From: Burkholderiaceae bacterium
GTDB lineage: Bacteria; Pseudomonadota; Gammaproteobacteria; Burkholderiales; Burkholderiaceae_C
DNA length: 64,000 bases
Assembly (NCBI GenBank): GCA_018780645.1
Contig: JADMJJ010000007.1
Span: 1 to 64,000, forward strand
Direction: 5' to 3'
The notes under the pieces were generated by a model. That model ran no database searches. It worked only from the letters and a program-made list of their open reading frames with translations, and was not told where the DNA came from. Both the position numbers and the translations under genes were made by a program. Shown here one piece after another: positions 17,453 through 26,756 of the stretch. The first letter of the stretch is position 1, and each line of letters begins with the position of its first letter.

Positions 17453-18859
17453 ATGACATCTCTGCACGATCTCTCAGCGCTTGACCTGCTGGCTGCTTAC
17501 CGCAGCCGCGCGTTGTCGCCGGTCGAGGTGACCAAGGCGGTGCTGGCCCATGTCGAGAACTGGGAACCGTTTCTGCACGCCAGCTATGCGCTGGATCCGC
17601 ATGAGGCAATGGTGCTGGCCAAGGCCTCGGAGGCGCGCTGGCGCAGGGGTGAGCCGCTGACCGTGGGCGGCGTCACGCTGGATGGCGTGCCATCGATGCT
17701 GAAGGAGAACATCGCCACCGAGGGCGTGCCCATGCCGCTGGGCACGGCTGCCACCGAGCTGGTGCCGGCGGCCGAAGACGCCCCGCCGGCCGCCCGCATG
17801 CGCGAGGCCGGCGCCGTGTTCATGGGCAAGACGACGATGCCCGACTACGGCATGCTGTCGTCGGGCCTGTCGAGCTTTCACCCGCTGACGCGCAATCCCT
17901 GGGACCTGAGCAGGAACCCGGGCGGGTCGAGTGCCGGGGCTGCGGCCGCCGCGGCTGCCGGCTATGGGCCGCTGCATGTGGGCACCGATATCGGCGGCAG
18001 CGTGCGCTTGCCGGCCGCTTGGTGCGGCATCTTCACCCTGAAACCCAGCCTGGGCCGGATCCCGATCAAGCCGCCCTACGCCGGCCGTGTGGCGGGCCCG
18101 ATGACCCGCACCGTCGCCGATTCTGCGCTGCTGATGAGCGTGCTGAGCCGCCCCGACTGGCGCGACAGCATGAGCCTGCCGTACCAGGACATTGCCTGGT
18201 CGCAGCTGGATCGCGATGTCAAGGGCTTGCGCATTGGTTTGATGATGGACGCCGGCTGGGGCATGGACGTCGAGCCCGAAACGGCGGCAGCGGTGCAGCG
18301 GGCCGCGTGCCTGTTCGAGCAGGCCGGCGCCGTGGTCGAGCCCATCAAGGGCGTCAGCAGCCGCGAGATGATGATCGGGCTGGACAAATTCTGGCGCATG
18401 CGCTCCTGGCTGGACATCTCGGCCCTGCCGCCGGCGCGGCAGAATCAGGTACTTCCCTATATCCGCGAGTGGGTCAGCACCGGGGCCTATCTGACCGCCG
18501 CCGAGGTCTTCAAGGGCTACGGCCAGATGGCGGCGATGCGCGAGGCGGCGATTGCCGCCTGCCAGCCCTTCGACTTCGTACTCTCGCCGGTCAGTCCGGT
18601 GCCGGCCTATGCCGCCGAGCTGGCCAGCCCGCTGAATGACCCGCAGCGGCCGTTCGAACACATCGCCTTCACCGTGCCCTTCAATATGAGCGAGCAGCCG
18701 GCCGCCAGCATCAACTGCGGCTACACGGCCAGGGGCCTGCCGATAGGCTTGCAGATCATCGGCCGGCGCTTCGACGATCTGGGCGTGCTGCAGCTGGCCC
18801 GCGCCTTCGAGCAGATGCGCGGCGCCCAGCATGCCTGGCCCAAACCGCCGGCGGAGTGA
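17453..18859 (+). CDS. Amidase signature enzyme
   Basis: A 468-residue cytoplasmic amidohydrolase with the amidase-signature Ser-cisSer-Lys triad: Lys84 in GVPSMLKEN, the GGSSAG loop (cis-Ser near 159) and the nucleophile Ser183 in GTDIGGSVRLPAAW. Length and the N-terminal DLSALDLLAAYRSRALSPVEV segment fit GatA-like, indoleacetamide or aryl-amidase members. It hydrolyses R-CO-NH2 or N-substituted amides to acid plus ammonia or amine. Placed after the importer and coupled to the TPR gene, it probably acts on the imported compound. There is no GatB or GatC gene nearby, so tRNA amidotransferase function is unlikely. Confidence 0.9.
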   Translation: MTSLHDLSALDLLAAYRSRALSPVEVTKAVLAHVENWEPFLHASYALDPHEAMVLAKASEARWRRGEPLTVGGVTLDGVPSMLKENIATEGVPMPLGTAATELVPAAEDAPPAARMREAGAVFMGKTTMPDYGMLSSGLSSFHPLTRNPWDLSRNPGGSSAGAAAAAAAGYGPLHVGTDIGGSVRLPAAWCGIFTLKPSLGRIPIKPPYAGRVAGPMTRTVADSALLMSVLSRPDWRDSMSLPYQDIAWSQLDRDVKGLRIGLMMDAGWGMDVEPETAAAVQRAACLFEQAGAVVEPIKGVSSREMMIGLDKFWRMRSWLDISALPPARQNQVLPYIREWVSTGAYLTAAEVFKGYGQMAAMREAAIAACQPFDFVLSPVSPVPAYAAELASPLNDPQRPFEHIAFTVPFNMSEQPAASINCGYTARGLPIGLQIIGRRFDDLGVLQLARAFEQMRGAQHAWPKPPAE

Positions 18860-20169
18860 TGCGCGATGGCTTTGGCAATCCGGTCACGCTGGCCGATGCC
18901 GGCAGCCTGCTTGCGCTGAACGACTTCGTAGAAGGCTTCGCCGCCTGCCAGCTGCGCGTGCTGAGGGTGCTGGACATCACAGTTCAAGAGCCCGGCGTGC
19001 TGGTCCAGGCCTATGCCGCAGCCCTGCATCTGTTTGCCGAGACGCCGCAGGCGCCGACCCAGGCCCAGCCCTTTCTGGACCGCGCGCTGAACCCGCTGCG
19101 GCCGGCCACGCCGCGGGAGCGGCAGTTCGCGCTTGCGGTGCAGGCCTGGGCCCAGGGCGAGGTGGACCAGGCGCTGGCCCGGCTGGAGGCGCTGCTGCGC
19201 GAGCATCCGCGCGATCTGGTGGCGCTGAAGCTGGCCCAGGTGCTGGCCTTCAATCTGGGTGACTCGCCGCGTATGCTGCGTCTGGCGCTTCTGTGCAGGG
19301 CCGCGGCGGCCGATGTGTCCTATCTGCACGGCATGCTGGCCTTCGGCTACGAGCAATGCCACTGGATGCCCGAGGCCGAGGCCAGCGCGCGGCGGGCGCT
19401 GGCGATACAGCCGAGCGAGCCCTGGGCCCAGCATGCGCTGGCCCATGTGATGCTGACGCAGGGGCGGCTGACCGAGGGGCGCGACTTCATGCAGGCCGCC
19501 AGCCCCGGCTGGCAGGGCCTGAACTCCTTCATGCAGACGCATAACTGGTGGCATCTGGCCCTGTTCCACCTGGAGCTCGGCGATTTCGAAGCGGTGTTGA
19601 AGCTCTATGACCAGCAGGTCTGGGGCGTGGCGCCGGACTATTCGCAGGACCAGGTCAACGCCGTCTCGCTGCTGGCCCGGGTCGAGCTGGCCGGTGGCAA
19701 TGTCGGTGCTCGCTGGCAGGCCTTGGCCCCGTTCCTGGTGCCACGGGTCAAGGACCAGGTCTTGCCTTTTCTGGATCTGCACTACCTCTATGGCCTGGTG
19801 CGCGCGGGGCAGCCCGAAGCCGATGTGCTGCTGCGCAATCTGATCCGTTTCGCGCCGCTGGCTCCGGCCGCCCAGCGCGGGGCCTGGCTGCGCGTGGCCG
19901 TGCCGGCCGGCCGGGGACTGCTGGCCCATGGGCGCGGGCGCTATGACGAGGCGGTGGATCAGCTGGGTCAGGCCCTGCCGCGCCTGATCGAGATCGGCGG
20001 CAGCCATGCGCAGCGCGATCTGTTCGAGCAGATCTATATCGATGCGCTGCTGCAGGCCGGGCGTTACGGCGCGGCGCAGAACCTGTTGCAAGCGCGGCTG
20101 AATGCGAGTCCTGGCTCGCAGCGATTGCGACGCCAGGTGGGGGAACTGAACCGAAGCCTGGGTCTTTGA
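18859..20169 (+). CDS. TTC38-like tetratricopeptide repeat protein
   Basis: A 436-residue all-helical protein of the TTC38 type. The family hallmark HNWWHLALFHLELGDFEAVL is present, along with a run of degenerate TPR helices (EPWAQHALAHVMLTQGRLTEGRDFM, WLRVAVPAGRGLLAHGRGRYDEA). The family is common next to transporters and hydrolases, but its molecular role is not established. The ATG at 18859 overlaps the amidase stop by one base (TGATG); a GTG at 18856 is an alternative. No signal peptide or membrane helix is seen, so it is cytoplasmic. It is the last gene of the GntR-transporter-amidase unit and is followed by three REP-like copies. Confidence 0.85.
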   Translation: MRDGFGNPVTLADAGSLLALNDFVEGFAACQLRVLRVLDITVQEPGVLVQAYAAALHLFAETPQAPTQAQPFLDRALNPLRPATPRERQFALAVQAWAQGEVDQALARLEALLREHPRDLVALKLAQVLAFNLGDSPRMLRLALLCRAAAADVSYLHGMLAFGYEQCHWMPEAEASARRALAIQPSEPWAQHALAHVMLTQGRLTEGRDFMQAASPGWQGLNSFMQTHNWWHLALFHLELGDFEAVLKLYDQQVWGVAPDYSQDQVNAVSLLARVELAGGNVGARWQALAPFLVPRVKDQVLPFLDLHYLYGLVRAGQPEADVLLRNLIRFAPLAPAAQRGAWLRVAVPAGRGLLAHGRGRYDEAVDQLGQALPRLIEIGGSHAQRDLFEQIYIDALLQAGRYGAAQNLLQARLNASPGSQRLRRQVGELNRSLGL

Positions 20170-20255
20170 CCCGGATTGCATCCGGGCTACGGAGATGTTG
20201 TAGCCCGGATGCAATCCGGGTCCGACACGAACGGGTAGCCCGGATGCAATCCGGG
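20170..20255. repeat. Cluster of three REP-like palindromes
   Basis: One reverse copy (20170-20190) and two forward copies (20200-20220 and 20235-20255) of the GTAG plus CCCGGATGCAATCCGGG unit lie between the convergent TTC38-like and phosphatase genes. The first two form an inverted pair with a 9-base loop, able to fold into a hairpin of about 21 bp. A bidirectional terminator or mRNA-end stabilising role is plausible in this convergent gap. Confidence 0.85.
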
Positions 20256-20264
20256 GCCACCGCC

Positions 20265-20897
20265 TCAATGCGCCATCAACAGGTCCGCCACATGCGCGTC
20301 GTCGGCCCAGCTGACGATCTCCAGTCCGCCCTTGCTGACGCGCACCCGGCTAAGCCCCGCATTCGGAATCGCGCATTCGCGCGGCCCGTGCAGCGACAGG
20401 CCCAGGGCCGAGCGGTAGACCATGTCCAGCACGCCGCCGTGGGTGACCACGGCCAGGGTGCGGCCGGCATGCTCGGCGGCCAGCGCCTGCAGGGCGCCCA
20501 GCACCCGCGCGTGGAAGCGCCGCCGGCTCTCGGCGCCGCCGGGCAGCTCGTAATCGGGGTCGTGGCGGGCCCACAGCGCGAACTCCTCGGGGTGGCGCTG
20601 ACGGATGTCATCAAAGGTGAGGCCTTCCAGCAGACCGAAAGCCTGCTCGCGCCAGGCCGTGCTGAAGCTGGGCTCCAGCTGCAGCGCTGCGGCCGCCGGG
20701 GCGGCCGTCTGGCGGGTGCGCATCAGGTCGCTGCAGACCATCGCATCGACCTGCTCCAACGCCAGGCGCTGGGCCATGCGCTCCGCCTGGGCCAGGCCGT
20801 TGGCATTCAGTGGCACGTCGATCTGGCCCTGGAAGCACTGGCGGCGGTTCCAGTCGGTCTCGCCGTGGCGTATCAGTATCAGCTCGGTCAGATCCAT
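20265..20897 (-). CDS. Histidine phosphatase family protein (phosphoglycerate mutase-like)
   Basis: A 210-residue phosphatase: ILIRHGETDWN gives the phospho-acceptor His11 in the RHGE motif, with the second catalytic His in VVTHGGVLDM and Glu in the WREQAFGLLEGLT segment. Size and motifs fit GpmB/CobC-type phosphatases acting on small phosphorylated metabolites. ATG at 20897 is used; a longer in-frame reading upstream is not homologous. The start lies 10 bases inside the preceding GST gene, so the two are coupled. Confidence 0.9.
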   Translation of the reverse strand: MDLTELILIRHGETDWNRRQCFQGQIDVPLNANGLAQAERMAQRLALEQVDAMVCSDLMRTRQTAAPAAAALQLEPSFSTAWREQAFGLLEGLTFDDIRQRHPEEFALWARHDPDYELPGGAESRRRFHARVLGALQALAAEHAGRTLAVVTHGGVLDMVYRSALGLSLHGPRECAIPNAGLSRVRVSKGGLEIVSWADDAHVADLLMAH

Positions 20898-21535
20898 GGC
20901 TGCGGCAGCTGCTCGACGGCCAGCATTTCCTTGACGGCCGGGCGCTCCAGCAGGCGCTGCAGATAGGGGCCGATGTGGGCATAGCTGCGCGCCGGGCGGG
21001 CCATATTGCGTGTCCAGCGGCACAGCATCAGCGCGTAGGCGTCGGCCAGCGAGTAGTCGGCGCCCAGCAGCCAGGGGCCGCCGGAGCTGGCCAGCTGCGC
21101 GTCAAGCTGTTCCAGCAACGAGGCAACCTTGGCCTCAGCCTGGGCCTTGACCTGGGCCGCGCCCTCGGTGTTGCCGGGACTGACCGCGCGGTCCGGATAG
21201 AAGTAGCCGAGCAGGGTGGCCTGCAGGGTGTTGGTCATCCAGATCAGCCATTTGTACATCTGCGCGCGGGCCGGCGTGCCGAGCGCGGGCGCAAGCCTGG
21301 CCTCGGGATGGGTATCGGCCAGGTGCAGGCAGATCGCGGCGCACTCGTACAGCACCAGATCGCCATCGACCAGCACCGGGATCAGCCCGTTCGGGTTGAG
21401 CTTCAGATAGTCGGCCGACTTGTGCTCGTTCTGGTCCTTGTCGACCAGGCGCAACTCGAACGGCGCTCCGATCTCGCGCAGCAGCACATGAGGCGCCATG
21501 CTGGCGTTGCTGGGGTAGTAGAAGAGTTGGATCAT
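20888..21535 (-). CDS. Glutathione S-transferase family protein
   Basis: A 215-residue GST. IQLFYYPSNASMAPHVLLREIG opens the thioredoxin-like domain, with catalytic-type Ser/Asn near residues 9-11. NGLIPVLVDGDLVLYECAAICLHL is the glutathione gamma-glutamyl site, and the helical C-terminal domain contains WLLGADYSLADAYALML. ATG 21535 is preferred to one 42 bases earlier because the domain begins there. It differs from the YfcG-like GST at 4073 and looks like a theta/beta-type detoxification enzyme. It is coupled to the histidine phosphatase gene. Confidence 0.9.
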   Translation of the reverse strand: MIQLFYYPSNASMAPHVLLREIGAPFELRLVDKDQNEHKSADYLKLNPNGLIPVLVDGDLVLYECAAICLHLADTHPEARLAPALGTPARAQMYKWLIWMTNTLQATLLGYFYPDRAVSPGNTEGAAQVKAQAEAKVASLLEQLDAQLASSGGPWLLGADYSLADAYALMLCRWTRNMARPARSYAHIGPYLQRLLERPAVKEMLAVEQLPQPWI

Positions 21536-21680
21536 GGCGGTGGGGTGGTTTGAGGCACAGCCTCCATCATCGCCCAATTGCGCCGGCCGGGGCCATGAGC
21601 TGTTTGGACTGCGGGCGCGCCCGGCCTGTCACGCAGCCTGCCTAGGCTTTCCCGATTAACCACATCGGGGAGTTCTCGAC

Positions 21681-22661
21681 ATGACGATCACCACACATCC
21701 ATCACCATTCTGGGCCGCCGCGCTGGCCCTGGCCGCCGGTCTGTGGGTTGGCCCGGCCCAGGCCGCGGAGCAATGGAACTTGGTCGGCAGCGACAGGTTC
21801 ACCGTGCCCACCGGCCTGTACCGCTCGCAGGGGCTGGCGACCGATGGCCAGCAATGGTATTTCTCCTGGCAGTACGGCCTTGAGCGCGCCGCGCTGCATG
21901 ACTTCGCCAGCCTGCAGCGCAACTCCAATCTGAATCTGGTCACGGGCAAGCTGACGCCCGGCATCCCGCTGGAGTTGATCGCCGGTTTTGGCGCCAGCCA
22001 TATCGGCGACATCGACACCTATGGCGGCAAGATCTACGCGCCAATCGAAGACGGCAACAAGCGCGCCGACGGCAGCCGCTACCTGAATCCGTTGATCGGT
22101 GTCTTCAATGCCAGCGACCTGAGCTACACCGGCAGCTTCTACAAGCTCTCGCACGACGATCTGCATGCCGGCGTGCCCTGGGTGGCGGTCGATGGCGCGC
22201 AGGGCCTGGCCTACACGGCCGAGTGGGATGACACGGTGCGTATCAATATCCACAGCCTGAGCGACTTCTCCAGCCGCGGCTATCTGGCGCTCGATCGGCC
22301 GCTGGACCGCATCCAGGGAGCCAAGGTCTGGAATGGCGGGCTGTATGCCTCCACCGATGACGCCAACAAGACCGTCTACCGCATCGACCTGAGCACCGGC
22401 CATGTCGATGAGCTGTTCCGCGAGGACTTCGGCGCGCCGGCCGGCACCAAGATCGAGGTTGAGGGCTTGAGTTTTCTGCAGACGGCCGACAAGGGCAGCC
22501 TGCATGTGCTGCGCATCGTCGGTGATGCAGGCAATCTGGCCGATCCGGCCCTGCACGTGGCGCTGGACCACTATGCGCTGGCGCCGGTGCCCGAGCCGGC
22601 CAGCCTGGGCCTGATGCTGGCCGGCCTGGGCCTGCTGCTGGGTGTCAGTCGCCGCCGCTGA
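21681..22661 (+). CDS. PEP-CTERM sorted exported protein
   Basis: A 326-residue secreted protein with a signal peptide (residues 1-28, ending AQAAE) and a C-terminal sorting signal: VPEPASLGLMLAGL, the rest of a hydrophobic helix and a final Arg cluster SRRR. This is the PEP-CTERM tripartite signal recognised by exosortase in exopolysaccharide-producing bacteria. The middle part looks like an all-beta YncE/propeller-type domain (repeated YTGSFYKL, AYTAEWDD, GLYASTDD segments) with no assigned function. The exosortase itself is not in the window. The gene stands alone, with a GGGGAG ribosome site before the ATG. Confidence 0.88.
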   Translation: MTITTHPSPFWAAALALAAGLWVGPAQAAEQWNLVGSDRFTVPTGLYRSQGLATDGQQWYFSWQYGLERAALHDFASLQRNSNLNLVTGKLTPGIPLELIAGFGASHIGDIDTYGGKIYAPIEDGNKRADGSRYLNPLIGVFNASDLSYTGSFYKLSHDDLHAGVPWVAVDGAQGLAYTAEWDDTVRINIHSLSDFSSRGYLALDRPLDRIQGAKVWNGGLYASTDDANKTVYRIDLSTGHVDELFREDFGAPAGTKIEVEGLSFLQTADKGSLHVLRIVGDAGNLADPALHVALDHYALAPVPEPASLGLMLAGLGLLLGVSRRR

Positions 22662-22743
22662 GGAAGACCCGGGTCGGCCCCCTGGGCTGGCCCTGTAGGG
22701 TGATGCGTGCTCCTGTGTTGGAATCGAGCCAACGGGAGCCCGC

Positions 22744-25164
22744 ATGAAAGTCTTTCTGAAACGTCTGACCCAGATCCTGCTGGCGCTGGTCTTGCTCGCC
22801 GTCATGGGCCTGGCCTGGTATGTCTACTCCAAGCAGCCGCAGCGCTCGGGTCAGGTCTTGATCGCCGGGCTCACGGCGCCGGTGACGGTGCGCTATGACG
22901 AGCTCGGCGTGCCGCATATCGAGGCCGGCAACGAGCCCGACCTGTACCGCGCGCTGGGCTATGTGCACGCCCAGGACCGGCTGTTTCAGATGGAGATGCT
23001 GCGCCGCCTGGCCCGCGGCGAGCTGGCCGAGGTGCTGGGGCCCAAGCTGGTGCCCACCGACCGGCTGTTCCGCACCCTGGGCATCCGCGTGCATGCGGAC
23101 GCCTATGCCGCACGCTGGATCAAGGACAAGTCCGGCAGCCCGGCCATACAGGCGATGCAGGCCTATCTGGACGGCATCAACCAGTACCAGGACAGCCGGC
23201 CGGCGCCGCTGGAGTTCCAGCTGCTGGGCATTCCGAAACGGCCCTTCACCCTGGCAGACAGCATCAGTGCCGCCGGATACATGGCCTACAGCTTTGCCGC
23301 CGCCTTCCGCACCGAGCCGGTGCTGACCCAGGTGCGCGACCAGCTGGGTCCCGACCACCTGAAGATGTTCGATCTGGAGTGGAAGCCCGATGGCGCCATC
23401 CGCAAGGGTCTGCAGAACGAGCAGCAGACCGCCCGGTTGCAGGCAGGTGATTGGCAAGACCTGACCCGGCTGGCCCGGCTCAGCGCCGAGGCGCTGGAGG
23501 CAGCCGGCCTGCCGGCCTATGAGGGCAGCAATGCCTGGGTGGTGGCGGGTGCGCGAACGGCCAGCGGCAAGCCGCTGCTGGCCGGCGATCCGCATATCGG
23601 CTTCTCGGCGCCGGCGGTCTGGTACGAGGCCCATCTGAAGGCGCCGGGCTTCGAGCTCTACGGCCACTTTCAGGCCCTCAACGCGATGGCGGCACTGGGC
23701 CACAACACGCAGTTCGGCTGGAGCTTGACGATGTTCCAGAACGACGATCTGGACCTGATCGTCGAGAAGACCAACCCGGCCAATCCGCAGCAGGTGATGT
23801 ACCAGGGCCAGTGGCTGGACCTCGATACCCGCGAGGAGACGCTCAAGGTCAAGGGGGCCGAGCCGGTCAGGCTGCAGCTGCGCCGCTCCAGGCACGGCCC
23901 CATCATCAACGATGCCCTGGATGCCAGCGCCGGCAAGGCGCCGATCGCGATGTGGTGGGCCTTTCTGGAAACCGAGAACCCGCTGCTGGAGGCGTTTTAC
24001 GAGCTGAACCGTGCCGCCACGCTGGACAAGGCGCGCACGGCGGTGAGCAAGATTCACGCCCCGGGCCTGAACGTGATCTGGGCCAATGCCGGCGGTGATA
24101 TCGCCTGGTGGGCGGCGGCCAGTCTGCCGATCCGCCCCGAGGGCGTTAACCCCGCCTTCATGCTGGACGGCAGCAGGCCCGAAGCCGACAAGCTGGGTTT
24201 TCAGCCCTTCAGCGGCAATCCGCAGGAGGAAAACCCGGCGCGGGGCTACATCCTCTCGGCCAACCACCAACCGGCGGCAACGACGCCCATCCCCGGCTAC
24301 TACAATCTCTGGGACCGCGCTCAGCGCCTCGATGAACTGCTGCGCAGCCCCTCGACGCCCTGGACGATGGAAAACAGCAAGGCCCTGCAGCTCGATGTGC
24401 AGATCGGCTACGGCCCGCGCACCCTGGCGCCGCTGCTGCCTGCGTTGCGCAGCGCTGTCACCGAACCCGCCGAGCAGGCCCTGCTGGAGCAATTGGTCGG
24501 CTGGAAGGGCGCCTATGACAAGGATGCGGTGGTGCCGACCCTGTTCACCCAGCTGCTGTTCGAGCTGGCCCGCGAGGCGATGAGCGATGAGCTGGGCGAG
24601 GCGGCATTCAACAGTCTGCGCCGCACCCGCGCGCTCGACCATGCACTGCCACGGCTGATGGCCGACGCCGCCTCGCCCTGGTGGGACAGGCGCGGCACAC
24701 CGGCGGTGGAGAGCCGTGAGGACATCGTCAAGGCCGCCTGGGCCGCCACCCTGGCCCAACTGCGCAAGACCCTGGGGGCGGACAGCTCGGCCTGGACCTG
24801 GGGAAAGGCCCACACCTTGAGGCACAAGCATCCGCTGGGCCAGCAGCCGCCACTGGACAAGCTGTTCGACGTCGGCCCCTTCGCCATGCCCGGCGGCCGC
24901 GAGACGCCCAACTACCAGGCCATGGCCATTGGCCCGGCACCCTGGGCGGTGACGACCGGCCCATCCACCCGGCGGCTGATCGACTTTGCCGACGCCGGCC
25001 AGGCGCTGGGCATCAATCCGGTGGGCCAGAGCGGCGTCTGGCCGGATCGGCACTATGCCGACCAGGCCACGAGCTTTGCCCAGGGGGGCTACCGGGCTCA
25101 GCACCTGGGCGAGCGCGATGTGGCCACCCATGTGAAAAGCACGCTGACCCTGAGGCCAAAGTAA
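22744..25164 (+). CDS. Penicillin acylase family (Ntn-hydrolase) protein
   Basis: An 806-residue member of peptidase family S45. An N-terminal signal or anchor helix (residues 8-28) is followed by the alpha chain, a spacer and the beta-chain start, where the autocatalytic nucleophile Ser262 sits in EGSNAWVV. LLAGDPHIGF and the conserved Asn region (HNTQFGWSLTMFQNDD) of the beta chain follow. The family hydrolyses amide bonds of penicillins, N-acyl homoserine lactones or other acylated amines in the periplasm. Quorum quenching is therefore possible, but the substrate cannot be predicted. GGGAG precedes the ATG. Confidence 0.92.
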   Translation: MKVFLKRLTQILLALVLLAVMGLAWYVYSKQPQRSGQVLIAGLTAPVTVRYDELGVPHIEAGNEPDLYRALGYVHAQDRLFQMEMLRRLARGELAEVLGPKLVPTDRLFRTLGIRVHADAYAARWIKDKSGSPAIQAMQAYLDGINQYQDSRPAPLEFQLLGIPKRPFTLADSISAAGYMAYSFAAAFRTEPVLTQVRDQLGPDHLKMFDLEWKPDGAIRKGLQNEQQTARLQAGDWQDLTRLARLSAEALEAAGLPAYEGSNAWVVAGARTASGKPLLAGDPHIGFSAPAVWYEAHLKAPGFELYGHFQALNAMAALGHNTQFGWSLTMFQNDDLDLIVEKTNPANPQQVMYQGQWLDLDTREETLKVKGAEPVRLQLRRSRHGPIINDALDASAGKAPIAMWWAFLETENPLLEAFYELNRAATLDKARTAVSKIHAPGLNVIWANAGGDIAWWAAASLPIRPEGVNPAFMLDGSRPEADKLGFQPFSGNPQEENPARGYILSANHQPAATTPIPGYYNLWDRAQRLDELLRSPSTPWTMENSKALQLDVQIGYGPRTLAPLLPALRSAVTEPAEQALLEQLVGWKGAYDKDAVVPTLFTQLLFELAREAMSDELGEAAFNSLRRTRALDHALPRLMADAASPWWDRRGTPAVESREDIVKAAWAATLAQLRKTLGADSSAWTWGKAHTLRHKHPLGQQPPLDKLFDVGPFAMPGGRETPNYQAMAIGPAPWAVTTGPSTRRLIDFADAGQALGINPVGQSGVWPDRHYADQATSFAQGGYRAQHLGERDVATHVKSTLTLRPK

Positions 25165-25244
25165 TGACTTTGCGGGACAGACCTTGAGACCTGCGCACAG
25201 CGCAGCCGAAAGCTCTATCCCCAACATACCAATCCCGAGCAACC
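25161..25244 (+). repeat. Spacer related to the coxS-coxL spacer
   Basis: This intergenic stretch shares ordered blocks with 27501-27565: ATGACTT, GCGGG, AGACCTTG, AAGCTCT, CCCCAAC and CAACCATG, the last including the start codon of the next gene. The order and spacing are conserved despite a roughly 14-base length difference. It looks like a copied leader segment rather than chance similarity. Confidence 0.5.
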
Positions 25245-25757
25245 ATGATCGTCACCCAAACCGAGCGCCTGACGGTGCGCCTGCTGGACCGCAGCGACGC
25301 GGGCTTCATGCTGCAGCTGGTCAATGAGCCGGCTTTCATCCAAAACATTGGCGACCGCGAGGTCCGCGATCTCGCCCAGGCCGAGGCCTATACCGAGCGT
25401 AGCGGCCCGCTGAGCTACCAGCGCAGCGGCTTCGGCATGTATCTGGTGGCGCTGCGCGGCAGCGGCGAGCGTCTGGGCATCTGCGGCCTGATCAGCCGAG
25501 AGGGCCTGAGCGATGTGGACATCGGCTACGCCTTCCTGCAGACCCACTGGGGCCAGGGCTTCGCGCTGGAGGCGGCCCACGCCGTGCTGGCCCATGCCCA
25601 TGGCGCGTTGGGCCTGCGGCGCGTGCTGGCGATCACGGCACCGCAGAATCAGCCCTCGGTGCGCCTGCTGGAGCGCCTGGGCATGCGCGAGCAGGGGCTG
25701 GTGGACCTGCCCAAGTCGGGCGGAATCAGCCGGCTGTTCGTCTCCGAGCCCGGCTGA
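25245..25757 (+). CDS. GNAT family N-acetyltransferase (RimJ/RimL-like)
   Basis: A 170-residue acetyltransferase of the ribosomal-protein/amino-acid subgroup. TERLTVRLLDRSDAGFMLQLVNEPAF is the usual N-terminal strand and helix; DIGYAFLQTHWGQGFALEAAHAVLAHA contains the acetyl-CoA binding (Q/R)xxGxG-like loop; RVLAITAPQNQPSVRLLERLGM ends the fold. It acetylates an N-terminal or side-chain amine, target unknown. The stop is directly followed by the convergent XdhC-like stop, with no spacer. Confidence 0.9.
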   Translation: MIVTQTERLTVRLLDRSDAGFMLQLVNEPAFIQNIGDREVRDLAQAEAYTERSGPLSYQRSGFGMYLVALRGSGERLGICGLISREGLSDVDIGYAFLQTHWGQGFALEAAHAVLAHAHGALGLRRVLAITAPQNQPSVRLLERLGMREQGLVDLPKSGGISRLFVSEPG

Positions 25758-26756
25758 TCACAGGCTGCAGCCGGCCTCGGCCGTGCTGGGCCCGTCACTT
25801 GAGCCAACATTCACGCCATAGCGCTCGGCCGTCAGCTGGGCGAGGATCGACACCGCGATCTCCGGCGGCGTACGCGCCCCCAGGCGCAGGCCCACCGGCC
25901 CGTGCAGGCGGGCCAGCTCGGCCTCGCTCATGCCGAAGTGCTCGGCCAGGCGCGCCTTGCGCTTGCCCTGGTTGACCCGCGAGCCGATCGCGCCCACATA
26001 GAAGGCCGGGCTCTTCAGCGCTTCCATCAGGGCCAGGTCATCCAGCTTGGGGTCATGGGTCAAGGCGATGATGGCGGTGTGGGCGTCGGGCCGCAGCTCG
26101 GTCACCACATCGTCGGGCATGCCGCGCAGCAGGCGGGCGCCGGCCACGTCCCAGCCCTGGGCGTATTCCTCGCGTGGGTCGCAGATCAGCACCTGGTAGT
26201 CGAGTGCCAGCGCCATCGTTGCCAGGTAGTGGGTCAGCTGGCCGGCGCCAATGATCAGGAGCCGCCAGTCGGGGCCGTGGGTGGTGATCAAGGTGCGTTC
26301 GCTCAGGACCAGCAGTTCGGCAGCGGCCTGCGGTTCCAGCAGGGTGACTTCGCCGGTGGCCAGGTTCAGCACCCGCTGCACTCTGGCGCCACTGGCCAGA
26401 CGGGCGAGCAGGTCCTCGATATGCGAACCGGCGTGTATGGGTTCCAGCACCAGCTCCAGGGTGCCGCCGCAGGGCAGGCCGAAGCGGGTCGCCTCCTCGG
26501 CGCCGACGCCGTAGCGCACCAGTTCGGGGTGCTTCAGCGCCAGCGCGCCCTGGCGCACCCGGGCGATCAGATCGTCCTCGATGCAGCCGCCCGACACGGA
26601 GCCGGCGATCTGACCGTCACCACGGACGGCCACCACCGAGCCCACCGGCCGTGGCGCCGAGCCCCAGGTGCGGGTGATGGTGCCCAGCACGACCGGCTGT
26701 TGCTGTTCCTGCCACTGCGCCACCTGGCGCAGCACCTGTAGATCGACGTTGTCCAT
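25758..26756 (-). CDS. XdhC/CoxI family molybdenum-hydroxylase maturation protein
   Basis: A 332-residue protein. The N-terminal XdhC domain contains GSAPRPVGS and AGSVSGGCIEDDL (Cys58), and the C-terminal Rossmann domain has LLIIGAGQLTHYLATMALAL and AIGSRVNQGKRKARL. The family binds molybdenum cofactor, promotes its sulfuration and inserts it into xanthine dehydrogenase or CO dehydrogenase-type enzymes. It is transcribed divergently from the coxS-like gene at 27024, which fits a maturation role for that enzyme. ATG 26756 is preferred; an upstream ATG at 26807 adds an Arg/Asn-rich stretch not seen in the family. Confidence 0.9.
   Translation of the reverse strand: MDNVDLQVLRQVAQWQEQQQPVVLGTITRTWGSAPRPVGSVVAVRGDGQIAGSVSGGCIEDDLIARVRQGALALKHPELVRYGVGAEEATRFGLPCGGTLELVLEPIHAGSHIEDLLARLASGARVQRVLNLATGEVTLLEPQAAAELLVLSERTLITTHGPDWRLLIIGAGQLTHYLATMALALDYQVLICDPREEYAQGWDVAGARLLRGMPDDVVTELRPDAHTAIIALTHDPKLDDLALMEALKSPAFYVGAIGSRVNQGKRKARLAEHFGMSEAELARLHGPVGLRLGARTPPEIAVSILAQLTAERYGVNVGSSDGPSTAEAGCSL

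Noticed and set aside
20170-20255. Possible short CRISPR-like array
   Set aside because: The three units are in mixed orientation with unequal 9- and 14-base gaps and occur elsewhere in the window; they are palindromic repeats.
22645-25242. 865-codon minus-strand reading frame opposite the penicillin acylase gene
   Set aside because: It is the complement of a well-supported S45 gene; such long open antisense frames are expected at this GC content.
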